Below are positions 1-11,071 of a stretch of 64,000 bases of DNA, piece after piece. Where the stretch lies: NCBI GenBank assembly GCA_029204225.1, contig CM055098.1:24988973-25052972 (forward strand), read 5' to 3'. Position 1 is the stretch's first letter, and every line of letters starts with the position of its first letter. Both the position numbers and the translations under genes were made by a program. The notes beneath the pieces were generated by a model. The model was not told the origin of the DNA. It ran no database searches and saw only the letters and a program-made list of their open reading frames with translations. Source of the stretch: Diphasiastrum complanatum (taxonomy: Eukaryota > Streptophyta > Lycopodiopsida > Lycopodiales > Lycopodiaceae).

Positions 1-2
1 TT

Positions 3-402
3 TTAGATGTGAACCATGACATGAATACTGTAGCTCTAGATCTCGCTTTTGAAATATTTGGATTAGCAGACGACATGTTTGTAGCTGCAGAGGAATCTTA
101 TGAAGAAATCCGATCCCACTCAGAAGATGACATATTTGCAGGTGGAGAGGAATCAGATTGGGTCTATGACAATATTGTAGCGCTAGAGGAAGCTTATGAA
201 GCAATTGGAGCCAAATTAAATGACGACATTTTTGTAGCTGCAGACGAAGCTTATGAAGAAATTCAAACTGAATTAGATGATGACATATTTGCAGGTGCAG
301 AGGAATTAGAATGGGACGATGACAAGATTGTAGCGCTTTATATTGAAATATTATCATGAAGCAATCGAAGCCGAGTTAGATGACATGTACCCCAGGGCCT
401 AA
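3..402 (+). pseudogene. Partial acidic repeat protein, frameshifted
   Basis: The reading frame is open to the left edge, so the 5' end lies outside the window. It encodes a very acidic peptide with two imperfect repeats of about 47 residues, each containing a DD(M/I)FVAA(E/D)E(S/A)YEEI block followed by a DDIFAG(G/A)EE block. The frame stops at 359, but the next repeat block (EAIEAELDD) continues in another frame from about 352 to a TAA at 402, so a short insertion near 345 seems to have shifted the frame. In acidity and repetitive make-up it resembles the ORF at 6832-7929. No known domain is recognised. A low-complexity host protein or a transposon-borne ORF are both possible. Confidence 0.45.
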
Positions 403-1677
403 CCCAATGGACCCTGGAGACAGTTTCACACTACAGATTTTGGATGTGAGAATGAATGAGATAGGGTGCCTAATTGATATCCTCGAGCATCGTCATCTGG
501 TAGTTGGAGTTCAATAATGGCTTTGCGTATACGGTATTACCTCAATTTCTATTTCTTATCATGTCAAAACTAGGACTCAGTGAGGATTAGATATCATCTG
601 TAGATACTTTTGGCCAGGCGTATTGCGAGAAGAGCTACTTGCTATGAAGCAATTTTGTAGTCATTCTAAAACTCGGAACCCCGTACCGTCAAACACCCAG
701 ATGGTTGAACTTGGTTAAATTTCATCTGAATTGCATCTTTTTCACATTGGAGCAAATTTTGTGTTTCTAGAAATAAATTTATTTTGTCACGACACTATCA
801 ATAGAATAAATGTTTTATGCATTTGTGGTTTGAATTTGCCTTACAACAAATTTCAAGGGCTTTTAGATCAACTCTTATGGAGGTTAAGATCGTAGAATTA
901 TTTACGTGTATACAGATAATTGATGATTTACAACAAATTCTTTTTTCTCAGTCCAACTATCTACTTCCCTGATCTCAAAAAAGGCTCTACTCAATTGGTA
1001 TTTCTCTAAAGTTATGCCTGATCCATAGGACGTAGAAAACGATCTTGCTAGATCAAAGACACAACATCAAGAGTCAACGACAAGTGGCTTGAGTAATTTG
1101 CAAAGAATATATTTATCTTTATCCCCACAGTATATACCGACAAACAAACTACTTGAAAGATTTTCACTCTATTGAATTTTTGGCATCTACACAAAGTAGA
1201 TTGTACTTCTCGCGACATTTAAAATCATCTATCTAGGGTTTTGGGAGGAGACACTTTTGGTTTCCGATGTGTGTTAGACGATGGACGATAATTTGGTGCA
1301 CTGGTGGCACCGTTACTTGGTCTAAGTACTGTGGTGGTAATGATAGACAACATGAAAGAAGAGTGGTGCCTGATCTTACAAGAACACTTTTCCACTAAAA
1401 AATATTTGATCTTTCTCCCTTGATGTTGTTTGCTAAACGCCCTGAAATTGCTACATTTCAGGTTGCAAATTTTAGGCTTCTTCATTTGACTGTGTTGTGG
1501 AAGACTACGTACATTAGAGTACAACCTTGGGTTGTCAAACATCATATTTAGTCAGTTTGATAGTTAGTCTGGCTGCCTACTTACATTTGCAGCTTTGAGT
1601 TTTGGGTGTGTAATCAACTGAAACTCTCATCACTCTTTTGACTACTTTGGAAGATTTGATTTCTAAGAGTGAGGAGC
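403..1677. other. Unassigned intergenic sequence
   Basis: No convincing gene. A short plus-strand open stretch (about 404-517) could encode a peptide containing LQILDVRMNEIGCLIDILEH and may be a decayed exon downstream of the acidic ORF, but nothing else supports it. The rest is AT-rich and stop-laden in all frames. Confidence 0.4.
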
Positions 1678-1833
1678 CTAGAGGTGTAGCTTAGCCTCAT
1701 AGATGGACTTGAGACAATCCCAAGCTTCCTTGGATGTAAAACAATCACCAATCTCCCTCAATATCTCATTAGAGACATTCATCTTAATGTAGTGGAGAGC
1801 CATCCTAGCTACACTATTTCTACTTGTAAGCAA
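1678..1833 (-). pseudogene. Ty1/copia gag fragment
   Basis: Minus-strand translation gives a piece of a copia-type Gag (UBN2-like) containing ALHYIKMNVSNEILREIGD and TSKEAWDCLKSIYEA. It aligns almost residue for residue with the Gag at 18659-20102 (CIKMNVSNELLKEIS and TSKEAAWDSLKAIYG). Gag forms the virus-like particle of the retrotransposon. Only about 50 codons remain, with a stop just upstream and another at the end. No zinc knuckle or protease follows. Confidence 0.75.
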
Positions 1834-3181
1834 GATGCCTTGAACACACAACTAAAAATCTGTCCGGTACTCAGAAAAATACACTGAGAAAAATACAAGA
1901 CATGTTTAGTAATTTTGGGTCTAGTGCAAGTCTCTTGAATTTCCTTTTACAAGATAAATTGAACAAATTTTTTTGACAAACGATATTGTTCAACCTAGCC
2001 TAGTTGTGTGGCATTTACTTGGATAGTACAAGGACATTCTTGATAATTATCATTCATCAAGGTGATCGGTTTAAGTGACCTTCGCTATTGACCTCTAGTG
2101 CAAGATCTCTAATAGCAATAAATCCAAGGGTCGTATCCAAGGCAATTATATCCACAACTAATACTTCCCAACTTACAATTTATAAGACAGGACAAAATCG
2201 CCTTGCATTGAAAAAGTATGTCATGATAGCTCACAATAGGAAAACAATGTTAAGCTCCTATTGTTAGAACTCTATCATGAATCTGATGGTAATCTATGAC
2301 AGTTCCAGACATCTCGATGAATAAATTCAAGATAGGTATGATTAAATCCCTACTCATTGTTTGTGACAAAGGCCAATTGTATTCTTGTGCTTCATAATAT
2401 GTTTCTGAATCCAATTTTGTACAATCAAAAGAGTACGTCATTGAGGGGTTCAAGGTGTTTTTGATCAATTATTGTTTCTACTTTGTTCTTGGATCTTTCT
2501 ATGTAGGACTTTATTACAATCAAAATGCCTTCACATCCAAACTTCTTGAAGATTCCTTCTACACTAAGGACACATGTTATCATCTCACCATATGTGGATC
2601 TATTTCAGACATTATACCATGACCTACCAAGGTCTGTTTTGAGGATGAACATTAGCATTTTTGAATTTTTTTTTAAATTACGGTTTTTAGGTGATTTGCT
2701 ACTTTATTAAATTGATGCTTAATCATTCCACTCCTTTCCTTAGCGAAATGTGTCACACCAGTGCAACATTTTTTTTAATCTCATAGGACATTGAAACCTC
2801 ACTTATTTTTTTAATCTCATAGTCCCACTCCAACAAGACTTAGGAAGTGACCTTTCTAATATAATTACTTTAGCACATTACATAAAATCTTACTCTCTCT
2901 CTTACTTTTCCACCATCAAATGGATCCAAAAAACAATCAAATGCAATGAGTTAAGAGCCTCGAGTTTTGCCATGTAGCTGTCAAAAATAATTTTAGTGCT
3001 CACGATGGAGGGTGCAGTATATAGAAATGCATCTTCCCTTCACGAGTTGGTTCCAACAAATCCATCAATAAATGTGAGCCCACTCCAGCAAGACTTTGGC
3101 ATTGACCTTTCTAATAAAACCACTTTAGCACATTACATAAAATCTTATTTTCCGTCTTACTTTTCAAACATTAAATTTAAG

Positions 3182-3207
3182 GTGTGTGTGTGTGTGCGTG
3201 TGTGTGT
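3182..3207. repeat. (GT)n microsatellite
   Basis: A short GT run with one C interruption. A second, interrupted GT/GCGT tract lies at about 3680-3712, just before the long GA tract. Confidence 0.9.
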
Positions 3208-3752
3208 TTCATGCTACTAGTTTACAATTTGTGATATATATTAGTTTATGTTTCATGCTTTTGTTCTCAAAGATTAACGACGTTTCATGGTAATTAGCTT
3301 TAAGTATGATGCCATTAGTTTATGTTTTATGCTTACTAGTTCATGCTACTTTAATTCGTAGTATCTTAATTTATGTGTTATATATTCATTTATGTTTCAT
3401 GCCTTAGAGAGGGAGAGTGAGAGAGAGAGTGAGATTATAAAAGAGTTAAAGGTAACCAACACTCTCAATTCTAGAAAGGTGTGTAGCTCTTCTTTTCTTC
3501 CATTAAAGGTGTGGTTCAAATGTTTCTTGTTGGAAGATAAGTTCCACAAGAAAGCCCGAATGCTGCAAGGAGGGAGCATGTGGTGACATTTTGGAATAGG
3601 ATATAACCGTATGGTTCGGGAGTTTTGATTAGCACTCTATAATGTTCTCTTTTTTTTTCTCTACGTGTGTGTTTAGGGTGGGTGTGTGTGTGTGCGCGTG
3701 TGCGCGTGTGTGTGAGAGATAGCGAGATATTGAGTCATACCTATAGGCAAAA

Positions 3753-3897
<145 letters not shown>

Positions 3898-4710
3898 ATA
3901 ACCGCATGGATTGGGCATTATAATTTTCACATTCGACTCTATTCAAGGTTCGAGTATCTTCATAGTCTGAGCTTTTATAGGTATTGAGTCAAAGCTAAGG
4001 GGGCAATACCAGTATATAAATCGATTTTCCATCTATAATTAAATAAACCAGAAATCCTAAACATCAACAGGGGATCCTAAGCTCCCCTAAAACCATCGGA
4101 AATGAAAATGAAGAACTATGATGAAAGATTTGGACGTGCAATGAATTCTTGGAATACTAATGATGACACAAACTCATTGACGATGCAAAGGGGACTTACT
4201 GGTTCTGGAATCAAGTTGTCTATGCTGATTGGGTATTTCTTCTAGCTATGACACCACCAAAGAGGCCGATGGTTTGCAGGCCGTTGGCATTTTTTGAACC
4301 TCATGGTTCACCACATCGAAGAGAGAATAATGTTGCGGCTACTTCAAACTCAATAACTCTAAAATGTCGCATGAGGTTTATTTGGATTCAAACAAGTATC
4401 AATGTACTTTGACGGAGGAAGATCTTCTCTATTCTAGATCTTCCTCTATCACCGATGTTGACACTTGTTCAAATTTAGATGAACCACATGTAACCACTTT
4501 GAGATATTGAGTTTAAAGTAGCAACATCATTTTCTCTCTTCGATGCCATGAACAGTCAGACTTAAGGACTACTAAGTGCTTACACACCTTCAATGTAGTC
4601 ATAGAAGAGGCACCCCTTCATTACATACAAGTCACTTGTAGGGCTACTGAGGGTCTTTTGAGGTGTAATCCTCAATGGGGTTTAATTTGGATCATCATTA
4701 ATATTGCAAC

Positions 4711-4713
<3 letters not shown>

Positions 4714-4782
<69 letters not shown>
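4714..4782. repeat. (AG)n microsatellite, 69 bp
   Basis: A perfect AG dinucleotide run, the second long GA-type tract within 1 kb. A 60-70 codon reading frame across it encodes Arg-Glu repeats and is not a gene. Confidence 0.97.
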
Positions 4783-4787
<5 letters not shown>

Positions 4788-5741
4788 AACTATTTTGGAG
4801 ACTCTCATTGGTTGCAAACAATATTTTTTCCTCTTATTCCCTACCCATTATGTCAGACAATGCATCCCCTAGCAAGAGGTCAGGCCATAGTCGTGGGTCA
4901 TCCCGCTTTTTCTCTATGAGCAAGGATGAGGTCTTCAGCTACCTTGATTAGTTGCCTTCCTCGCAGCAGGATAGGCTATTAAATCGACTGAGGGCTCGAT
5001 GAGTGGCTCGTAGTTCCATCAAAATAGTTGGGTACTCATCATCCTCCGAGGAGATTCAATCAACTCCAAGGGTAGGCCACACACATGCTTCCCCTTCCCA
5101 TGAGGGTCACTCCGACGAAGGTCCCTCCCTCACCCATGGCACTACTGCCCGTGCTTCTTCTCAACACTCTTGGGATAGGATGAGCTGCCTTGGTGTCCCC
5201 TATTGTGGTAATTGTAACTGGAAATGAATTTTCAATGACAATTTTGATCGTCTCCTATCAAAAATGCATTATCTCCTACAGAGTGACTTTTGGACAACAA
5301 AATTGCAAAAACCAGAATCAATAAGCGAGTGTCGCAAAACACAAACACATGTTATTAATAAAAAATAACTGATTGTAAATCATACAAGATAGATAGATTA
5401 CCTCACACGTAGTTTCATAAGTTTATCTTGTTTTCCAAGCCAATTAAAAAAATATTTGGCATTGTAAACTGCATACCATCCACAACTAACATAGTTAGTT
5501 TGTTAGAGGACTGGTTCAAATTAACATGTCGATTAGAAATAAAATTTCGTTTCAAAGAATAAGATGAAATATTGGATCAAAGCGCAATAGATAAGAAATT
5601 TTTTACGATCAATTACTAATTGATGTATCACCTATTTGGAAAAATTTAAACACTAACAAACTAAAAATCAAAATTTGCATACATGATGTAACATACCTTA
5701 ACACTATTCAATCCAAATTGGTAGTAGTTAGATAGATCAAA

Positions 5742-5801
5742 CTACACCATGTCAAGTTCTGATCGAATGGGATTGAGACTCCAATCTTCCTCAACCTCAA
5801 T
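5742..5801 (-). pseudogene. Fragment of an EVEEDWSLN-type exon
   Basis: Minus-strand translation gives IEVEEDWSLNPIRSELDMV and then a stop. It matches VEVEEDWSLNYIRWELLLL in the exon at 25413-25733 (minus). The family is not recognised. The fragment directly follows the gag ORF at 5801-6421 and overlaps a small local duplication of a TTGCTATGAT sequence, which suggests a rearrangement junction. Confidence 0.5.
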
Positions 5802-6421
5802 CATAGCAAGAATGTGATTTTTATCATAGCAAGAATTGAACACCAAACATTTTCCCGGCTAGGAAAAGTCTTTGCAAACTTTTCAGATTCTTTGTTCGCT
5901 TTACCATGGAATTCCTCCAAGACTTTAATCTTTTCATTGAGTTGAGACTGCATCTTTTCCAACTGTATTTGCTGCTTTTGACCAAGTTTCTCGAACTCGT
6001 CGATCATCTTCTCTACAGTAGCATTGATATTCATTGATGCAATGGTGGTGATATTGTCGTGGTTTGCCCTACTATAAGACAACATTCCAACATTTGGTTC
6101 AGCGTCAGAATATCCATTCTCCTCATGAATTGCATCGTCCATAGCGCTTTGTAACGTAACGTATTCATTATGGCGTTTCAGCTTGCATCTAATCCATTTA
6201 GGTAGACTTGCTAAAAACCACATAATCAAAGCATTGTCATTGATTAGATCGGGATCACACTCATATTTCAGGTGTTTAACCCACTCAATATAATCTCGTA
6301 CTGCATCTCTCTTTTTCATTTTAATGTTATTTAAAAGGAGAAAGAGATCTTCCATAAATTTCCTGGGCTTAAATATTGTAATGAGAGCGGCTTTAACCAC
6401 TTCCCAATCTGTGCGTTCCAC
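5801..6421 (-). CDS. Ty3/gypsy-type retrotransposon Gag-like ORF
   Basis: A 206-codon open frame. The N-terminal half (residues about 1-110) has the layout of the plant retrotrans_gag domain: DWEVVKAALITIFKPRKF, then a basic or hydrophobic helix region, DYIEWVKHLKYEC, LIMWFLASLPKWIRCKLKRH and an A-x-x-A-IHEE segment. Residues about 125-190 are a Gln/Lys/Glu-rich coiled coil (EKMIDEFEKLGQKQQIQLEK). Such a Gag would assemble the cytoplasmic particle that packages element RNA. No CCHC zinc knuckle, protease or polymerase follows in this frame. The last 15 residues run into the rearranged junction at 5801. This is probably a surviving piece of a dead element. The start Met is the first in frame, and the true N-terminus may lie further upstream. 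Confidence 0.7.
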   Translation of the reverse strand: MERTDWEVVKAALITIFKPRKFMEDLFLLLNNIKMKKRDAVRDYIEWVKHLKYECDPDLINDNALIMWFLASLPKWIRCKLKRHNEYVTLQSAMDDAIHEENGYSDAEPNVGMLSYSRANHDNITTIASMNINATVEKMIDEFEKLGQKQQIQLEKMQSQLNEKIKVLEEFHGKANKESEKFAKTFPSRENVWCSILAMIKITFLL

Positions 6422-6434
6422 TCAATTTTGTATT

Positions 6435-6704
6435 TTATCCATTTTTTATAATACAGCAGCAAAATGAACATTTTTTTTCTATGTGATATCTAAATGTCAT
6501 TGATGATTTACAAACTCTACACTCAACTTGCTCATTTTGTTTTGTATTCCAATGATCATCCAACATCTCAACAAGCATTTCATCACTTAGATCCTTACAA
6601 ATAAACATTGCTTTTGTTCGATGAACATTGCATTTTGAAACAAAATCAACAAATATACTAAAAGGTAGATACCAACTCATGTATATATACTTTCCACGAG
6701 ACAT
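6435..6704 (-). CDS. Small hypothetical ORF with Cys cluster
   Basis: An 89-codon frame directly upstream of the gag ORF on the same strand. The C-terminal third has several cysteines (CRVCKSSMTFRYHIEKKC and a CSFCCC end) that could form a zinc site, but the spacing fits no family I can name. It may be a decayed exon or the 5' part of the gag-bearing element. Confidence 0.25.
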   Translation of the reverse strand: MSRGKYIYMSWYLPFSIFVDFVSKCNVHRTKAMFICKDLSDEMLVEMLDDHWNTKQNEQVECRVCKSSMTFRYHIEKKCSFCCCIIKNG

Positions 6705-6831
6705 ATTTCATGACTGGCGCGATGTCAGCGATGATTGCAAGAATCATGTCGTTGATTAGTTGCGTAGTAAGTTCCCAGTCCCATTCGAGAAAATGGAGTT
6801 TGCACGAAAATGGATGAAGAACTGCATGGGA

Positions 6832-7929
6832 TCAAAGATGAGCCAATGCAAATCGGAGATTTGAAATACAGTGAGATCTTGGCAGAGGTAGCCCTCCTAC
6901 TTGGATAAAGAGGACTGGATGAGGCGGATTTCTATCGTACACATCGAGGGGGTCGGCTCCATCAAGGTATCCCATATAGGTATGCGTGGGCGACGCTTCC
7001 CCTTGATCAAGAATGATAATTTCTAATTCTGAATCTTCCTCTAATGCTGAAGTCGCATCTGTAGAATAATCTTCTACCTCTGCATTGTCTTTCAGATCTT
7101 CTTCTTCAATGATTGCACTATCTTCGAAGTCTTGTTCTCTCACCGCATCATCTTCGTACTCTTCCTCTACCGCTGCATGCACTTCTACCGCTGCTGTATC
7201 AGCCTGATCGTCTTGTAGAATATTCTTTGCAATTGCAACATGTTCCGAGTCTTCCCAGTCTTCTTTAACAGCTGCACCATCTTTCGGAACCCGCTCTTCC
7301 ATTGCAAGTATCCCTTCAAAATCCTCTTTTGTCGCTACATACATTTCCCGATATATATCTACTACTGTAACATCCTCCCAATCGGTCTCGATTGCTGTAC
7401 CACCTTTGGGTTCTTGTCCTAGTGCCTCTACTGCTTCTGATGCACCAACTTGAACTCCAGTCTCTTGCAACAAATCGTAATCATTCTCTACCAATGCATA
7501 ATCATCTGATTCTTGGTGTACTCCTGCATCATTTCTTATAGCTACCCCTACTGCTATACCGTCTTCTGACGACAGTATCCGCTCATTTGCTTGTGCATCT
7601 CCACTTTCCTTTGAATCCTCCTTTTCTGATGCTGTATCATCTAGCCCGTAGTCATTCCCAAGTGCTGCATCACCAATTGCCGAAAGTGGATACTCCTGCT
7701 CTTCTTCGCATCCTAGTGCCGCTGCAACATCATTTGATGAACCACCATATTCTTGCCGCTCTCCTTCTTCGTAATCGCGTCGATGAAAAACACTTTGTTG
7801 AGCTCCTTCTTCTTCTTCCTCTACAGCTTGCTGCGTATTTGCTTCTGGTGCCGCAACAGCCAACCTTCTCCTCTTTCGACCGGCATGCAGCATCTGAATA
7901 TCATCAATATTCGACAAAGCTCTCCTCAT
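6832..7929 (-). CDS. Acidic repetitive protein of unknown function
   Basis: A 365-codon uninterrupted frame, the longest in the window. The N-terminus has a basic patch (GRKRRRL, residues about 17-23) that could serve as a nuclear signal. Residues about 35-300 are dominated by Glu/Asp with loose repeats of the type A(V/I)E-DWED and EEYEDD. Near residues 305-335 lies the block IIILDQGEASPTHTYMGYLD, continuing to a DPLDVYDRNPP end. This block is nearly identical in the decayed genes at 11072-12639 and 21787-23365, so the three are one family. After the NPP the sequence diverges. Low complexity argues for disorder. No enzyme motif is seen. The ORF lies next to a repeat (8111-8285) that also borders the other copies in inverted relation, so a transposon-encoded protein is likely. 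It is the only copy still open. Confidence 0.5.
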   Translation of the reverse strand: MRRALSNIDDIQMLHAGRKRRRLAVAAPEANTQQAVEEEEEGAQQSVFHRRDYEEGERQEYGGSSNDVAAALGCEEEQEYPLSAIGDAALGNDYGLDDTASEKEDSKESGDAQANERILSSEDGIAVGVAIRNDAGVHQESDDYALVENDYDLLQETGVQVGASEAVEALGQEPKGGTAIETDWEDVTVVDIYREMYVATKEDFEGILAMEERVPKDGAAVKEDWEDSEHVAIAKNILQDDQADTAAVEVHAAVEEEYEDDAVREQDFEDSAIIEEEDLKDNAEVEDYSTDATSALEEDSELEIIILDQGEASPTHTYMGYLDGADPLDVYDRNPPHPVLFIQVGGLPLPRSHCISNLRFALAHL

Positions 7930-8110
7930 ATTTTGCTAGTATTCTTATGAACACAAGGAAGCCAACAGATTGCGATCCACACCCAGCAAAAACCAGAGTA
8001 CGCTACCTTTTGTATGCTGATCGCTCTCACAGAAAGTGATATATGTATTTGGATTATGGATTTTCTTTGCTTTTTGATGATTTGCGTTGGCCAAAAACTA
8101 TCTACACGGT

Positions 8111-8285
8111 TTTTAGGTTTTTAAAGGACGTGTGTAAAGTTCAAAAATAAGCTCATGCACAACACAAGCATGGAGGGAATTTCATGTGGTAATATCATAG
8201 CCTAGAGACCTCCAAGGAGTCAAAGTAGAGCTTACATGGTCCAATGCTAGAAATTATTTTCTTTAAGGCTTTTTCAACTTCGACA
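8111..8285 (+). repeat. Inverted-repeat family, short copy
   Basis: Begins TTTTAGGTTTTTAAAGGA and continues through AAAAATAAGCTCA and CTTACATGGTCCAA. The same sequence occurs in plus orientation at about 58045-58215 and in reverse complement at about 10171-10245 and 20882-20960. With the 10171 copy it frames 8.1-10.25 kb as an inverted pair. Confidence 0.75.
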
Positions 8286-9917
8286 AGGCAAACAGTTTGC
8301 CCGGCCCTTTCACTTGCCAACTATTCTTTAACCTTGGCAAGTGAGTTAATAGACCATTCCCTTTTAAACATCCCTACTTATTGCATATCTTCATGTACCA
8401 AGTGATTCTTGGTTAGATGTTGAGTTCTTTCATTTTTCAAGCACCACTTTTGAGGCTTAATTGTCTAAAGCTCTTAACTTCCATGCTTTTGTTCTCAAGC
8501 TTCCTTCTGCACTCAAGTTGTGCCCATTGCCTCATACCTCTACATGCAAGCTTTAGTTCCCATGTACCTAGGCTTTGAATAATTCCAACAAAGAAGAAAA
8601 ACTTTTTCTTAGGAAAGTGTTTATTTTTTTTTTGCAAGGGGCTAGCTCTTTCTTTGAAAGGGCCAAGAATCCACACCGTAGTTTGTGAATGCTTGTGGAA
8701 GGAACATGAGTTTGATGAAATGCTTGTTGGAGAATTGACTAATACAAATGTAATAGTGACCATGTCAATCAAGCATAAGCTTATGATAGTAGTTATGTTC
8801 TTTATGATCAATCACAAAAGGTCCACTCCTTTGACGAATCAATCATAATTGTTCTGCTTGCTCTTTAAGCTCAATGCATCTACATGCGTGATCAAATCCA
8901 TGTGAAACTCAAGTACCAAAAATTTTTGTATTGGGAACTAATGATAGGTATATGCATTCAAACCATTTAATATGGAAAATAACGATGCTATCATTTCTAT
9001 TGATTCATGACTTGATAGACATTGTGCTTGGAATTGAGGCGGAACCTCAACTTGCACAGATAGCACTCAAGATTTTTGGATTACTATTCCCTCTCTCCCT
9101 AGTCCTATAGCTAATCAAAGTTTGCCATTCATTTGTTGTATATAATTATTCGTACAGTCGCACAGTCTACAAACATACACAAGTTATTTGACAGCCTACA
9201 GAAATACACGAGATTGTCTAACAGTTTGTAGCAATACATGAGATTGTCTAACAGTCTGTAGAAATAACGAGAATCGCCAACAAGTGTCTACACGACAAAA
9301 TATCAAATCGATAACTGTCAAGATTGAATTTCATTTTCTATCAACGTTAGGTGGCCATATACACAAGTTCAAATAGAAGATTATGTATCACAACAATATC
9401 GTGACCACAATTTGTGTACTCACATGAGTCAACTTTATGTTTGATGTTGACTAATCAAAAAATAAAGTGCAATTGCATCTGTGAGAAATGTTATTAATAT
9501 GGCAATAAGTTGCAATACATCGTAATGTCTCACTTATTCATTCCTTGTTATCATGTGTCGCATCATCATGATACAAATCCGCCAAACCAAATGAGCTATC
9601 TCGAATTCTACGCAAACATCTCTTATAGCTTCGTTATTAGTAAGTTAATCTTCACAAGCTGATGGCGATGGTGACAACGAGGAGATCAAGAAGCTGTTTC
9701 GTGCGACATCGATCCATCAGATGATGATTAAACATGCTCAAACAATCCACTGTTTCAAAATTTTGGTTGCATCCTTTTTTTTAAAAAAAGGAACGTCTTG
9801 TAAAAGCAAAAAAAAAAAATTTCTTTTCAATCTTATTGGAAGGCTAGGATTTTTGGTCTTCAGAGTTTCATTAGGAAGGAAATCTTATCTGAGATATTAG
9901 TACAACATGTATATATG
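8286..9917. other. Unassigned repeat-like sequence
   Basis: No gene recognised. A tandem array (9162-9279) is listed separately. Its monomer resembles sequence in the LTR-like region at about 48245-48300 (ACAGTTTGTAGAAATACA), so part of this stretch is probably LTR debris. Confidence 0.4.
9162..9279. repeat. Four-copy tandem repeat, about 30 bp unit
   Basis: Four imperfect copies of a unit starting ACAG(T/C)(C/T)T(G/A)(T/C)A, at 9162, 9191, 9221 and 9251. Spacing is 29, 30 and 30 bp. A single related unit lies in the LTR-like region near 48.27 kb. Confidence 0.8.
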
Positions 9918-10170
9918 CTATGAGTATTGACATATTAGTTGTCTTGTATTTCTTTCATTGGGAATCATCGTTTTATAAAATACCAATCATTTTATTTTTC
10001 TTTCCTTACATATTTATATCCATCCAATATAAAATGAGAGCCAATGGAATCTCTTGCATGTACCTTAGATGTATTGCACTTTCATATTGAGAAATTGCAA
10101 TATAAAGGAAGAACTGCATAGATCTTGCTAATTGTGGTAAAATAAGATGCAAGTATTAATTAATCAAATG

Positions 10171-10994
10171 CCACATGAAATTATCTCCATGCTTGTCTTG
10201 TGCGTGAGCTTATTTTTGAACTTTACACACATCCTTTAAAAACCTAGACACAGTGTTACCTCAGGTTTTCTTTGTATTTTGGAGGTACCTCCAAAAGCAC
10301 AATTCTTATATGAATTTTGTGTGAGCATTCTTCTCACAATCCTCAATTGGACATCCTATAAAGATTTGACACATAGCACATGAGCATTGTAGTGGAATGT
10401 TCAAATGGACAACCAATGATGCCTTGCCACATAGCCCATGGACATTACGGTCGAATGTGCATCTCCTATGTGGCAGCTCGTCATTGGTTGCCCGCATACA
10501 CCATCAAAAAGTTTTTTTAAGAAAAAATGTATTGTGCTAAAAATGTGAAAACCAAAAAAAAAAAAAATCAAAAATATAAAAGCTGATAGAAAATGTCAAA
10601 AAAAAAAAAATCGTGCCCACCTTCTCATGTGTGGCAATACATAGGGGAAGGCCCTCTTCTCCTCGAGCCTTCTGCCTGCTCGAGCTTTCGCCCTTGGGCG
10701 GTGTGCCCTCCCACTGTGGGAAACCCTTGAGGGAGGGTCTCCCCCCCCCCCCTCGTATCTTGTGAGCACGTGACAGTATCACCCCATGTGTTTCGAATAA
10801 CGTAATGAGTGAAAAGTATGCATTCAAACAAATATGTTTGACCATATGTTTGGGTGTTGCACGCTCGAACTATCCAAGCAAAGCCACTATACACCCTTCA
10901 ACCTTCCGTTTTTTTCATTAACACCTTTCACAGCCAAGTCCACATCTCATCCATTCACAGCTAGGTCCCTCGCATCTTGCAATAGGGTCCGTTT
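10171..10994 (-). repeat. Inverted-repeat family, long copy in unit A
   Basis: The reverse complement of this stretch matches 57597-58215, including GGTACCTCCAAAA, the CATATGTTTGGG block and GTCCCTCGCATCTTGCAA. The 57.6 kb copy lacks the A-rich, G/C-tract middle (about 10505-10830). The outer part also matches 8111-8285. It could be a long terminal inverted repeat of a DNA transposon, but no matching partner was seen at the right end of unit A. Confidence 0.75.
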
Positions 10995-11071
10995 GGGAGC
11001 ATTGCCACTCTTCCACTTGCATGTTGGGATGTCGTCATTGCTGCTCAGTAATAAATTTGTGCCATGGTTAA

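Noticed and set aside
7587-8039. 150-codon plus frame
   Set aside because: Antisense of the acidic ORF at 6832-7929; Leu/Pro-rich composition is what complementing Glu/Asp codons gives.
10625-10894. Overlapping minus frames of about 90-100 codons near the poly-C tract (and at 21284-21609)
   Set aside because: Frames shift with homopolymer length between copies A and B; no conserved protein features.
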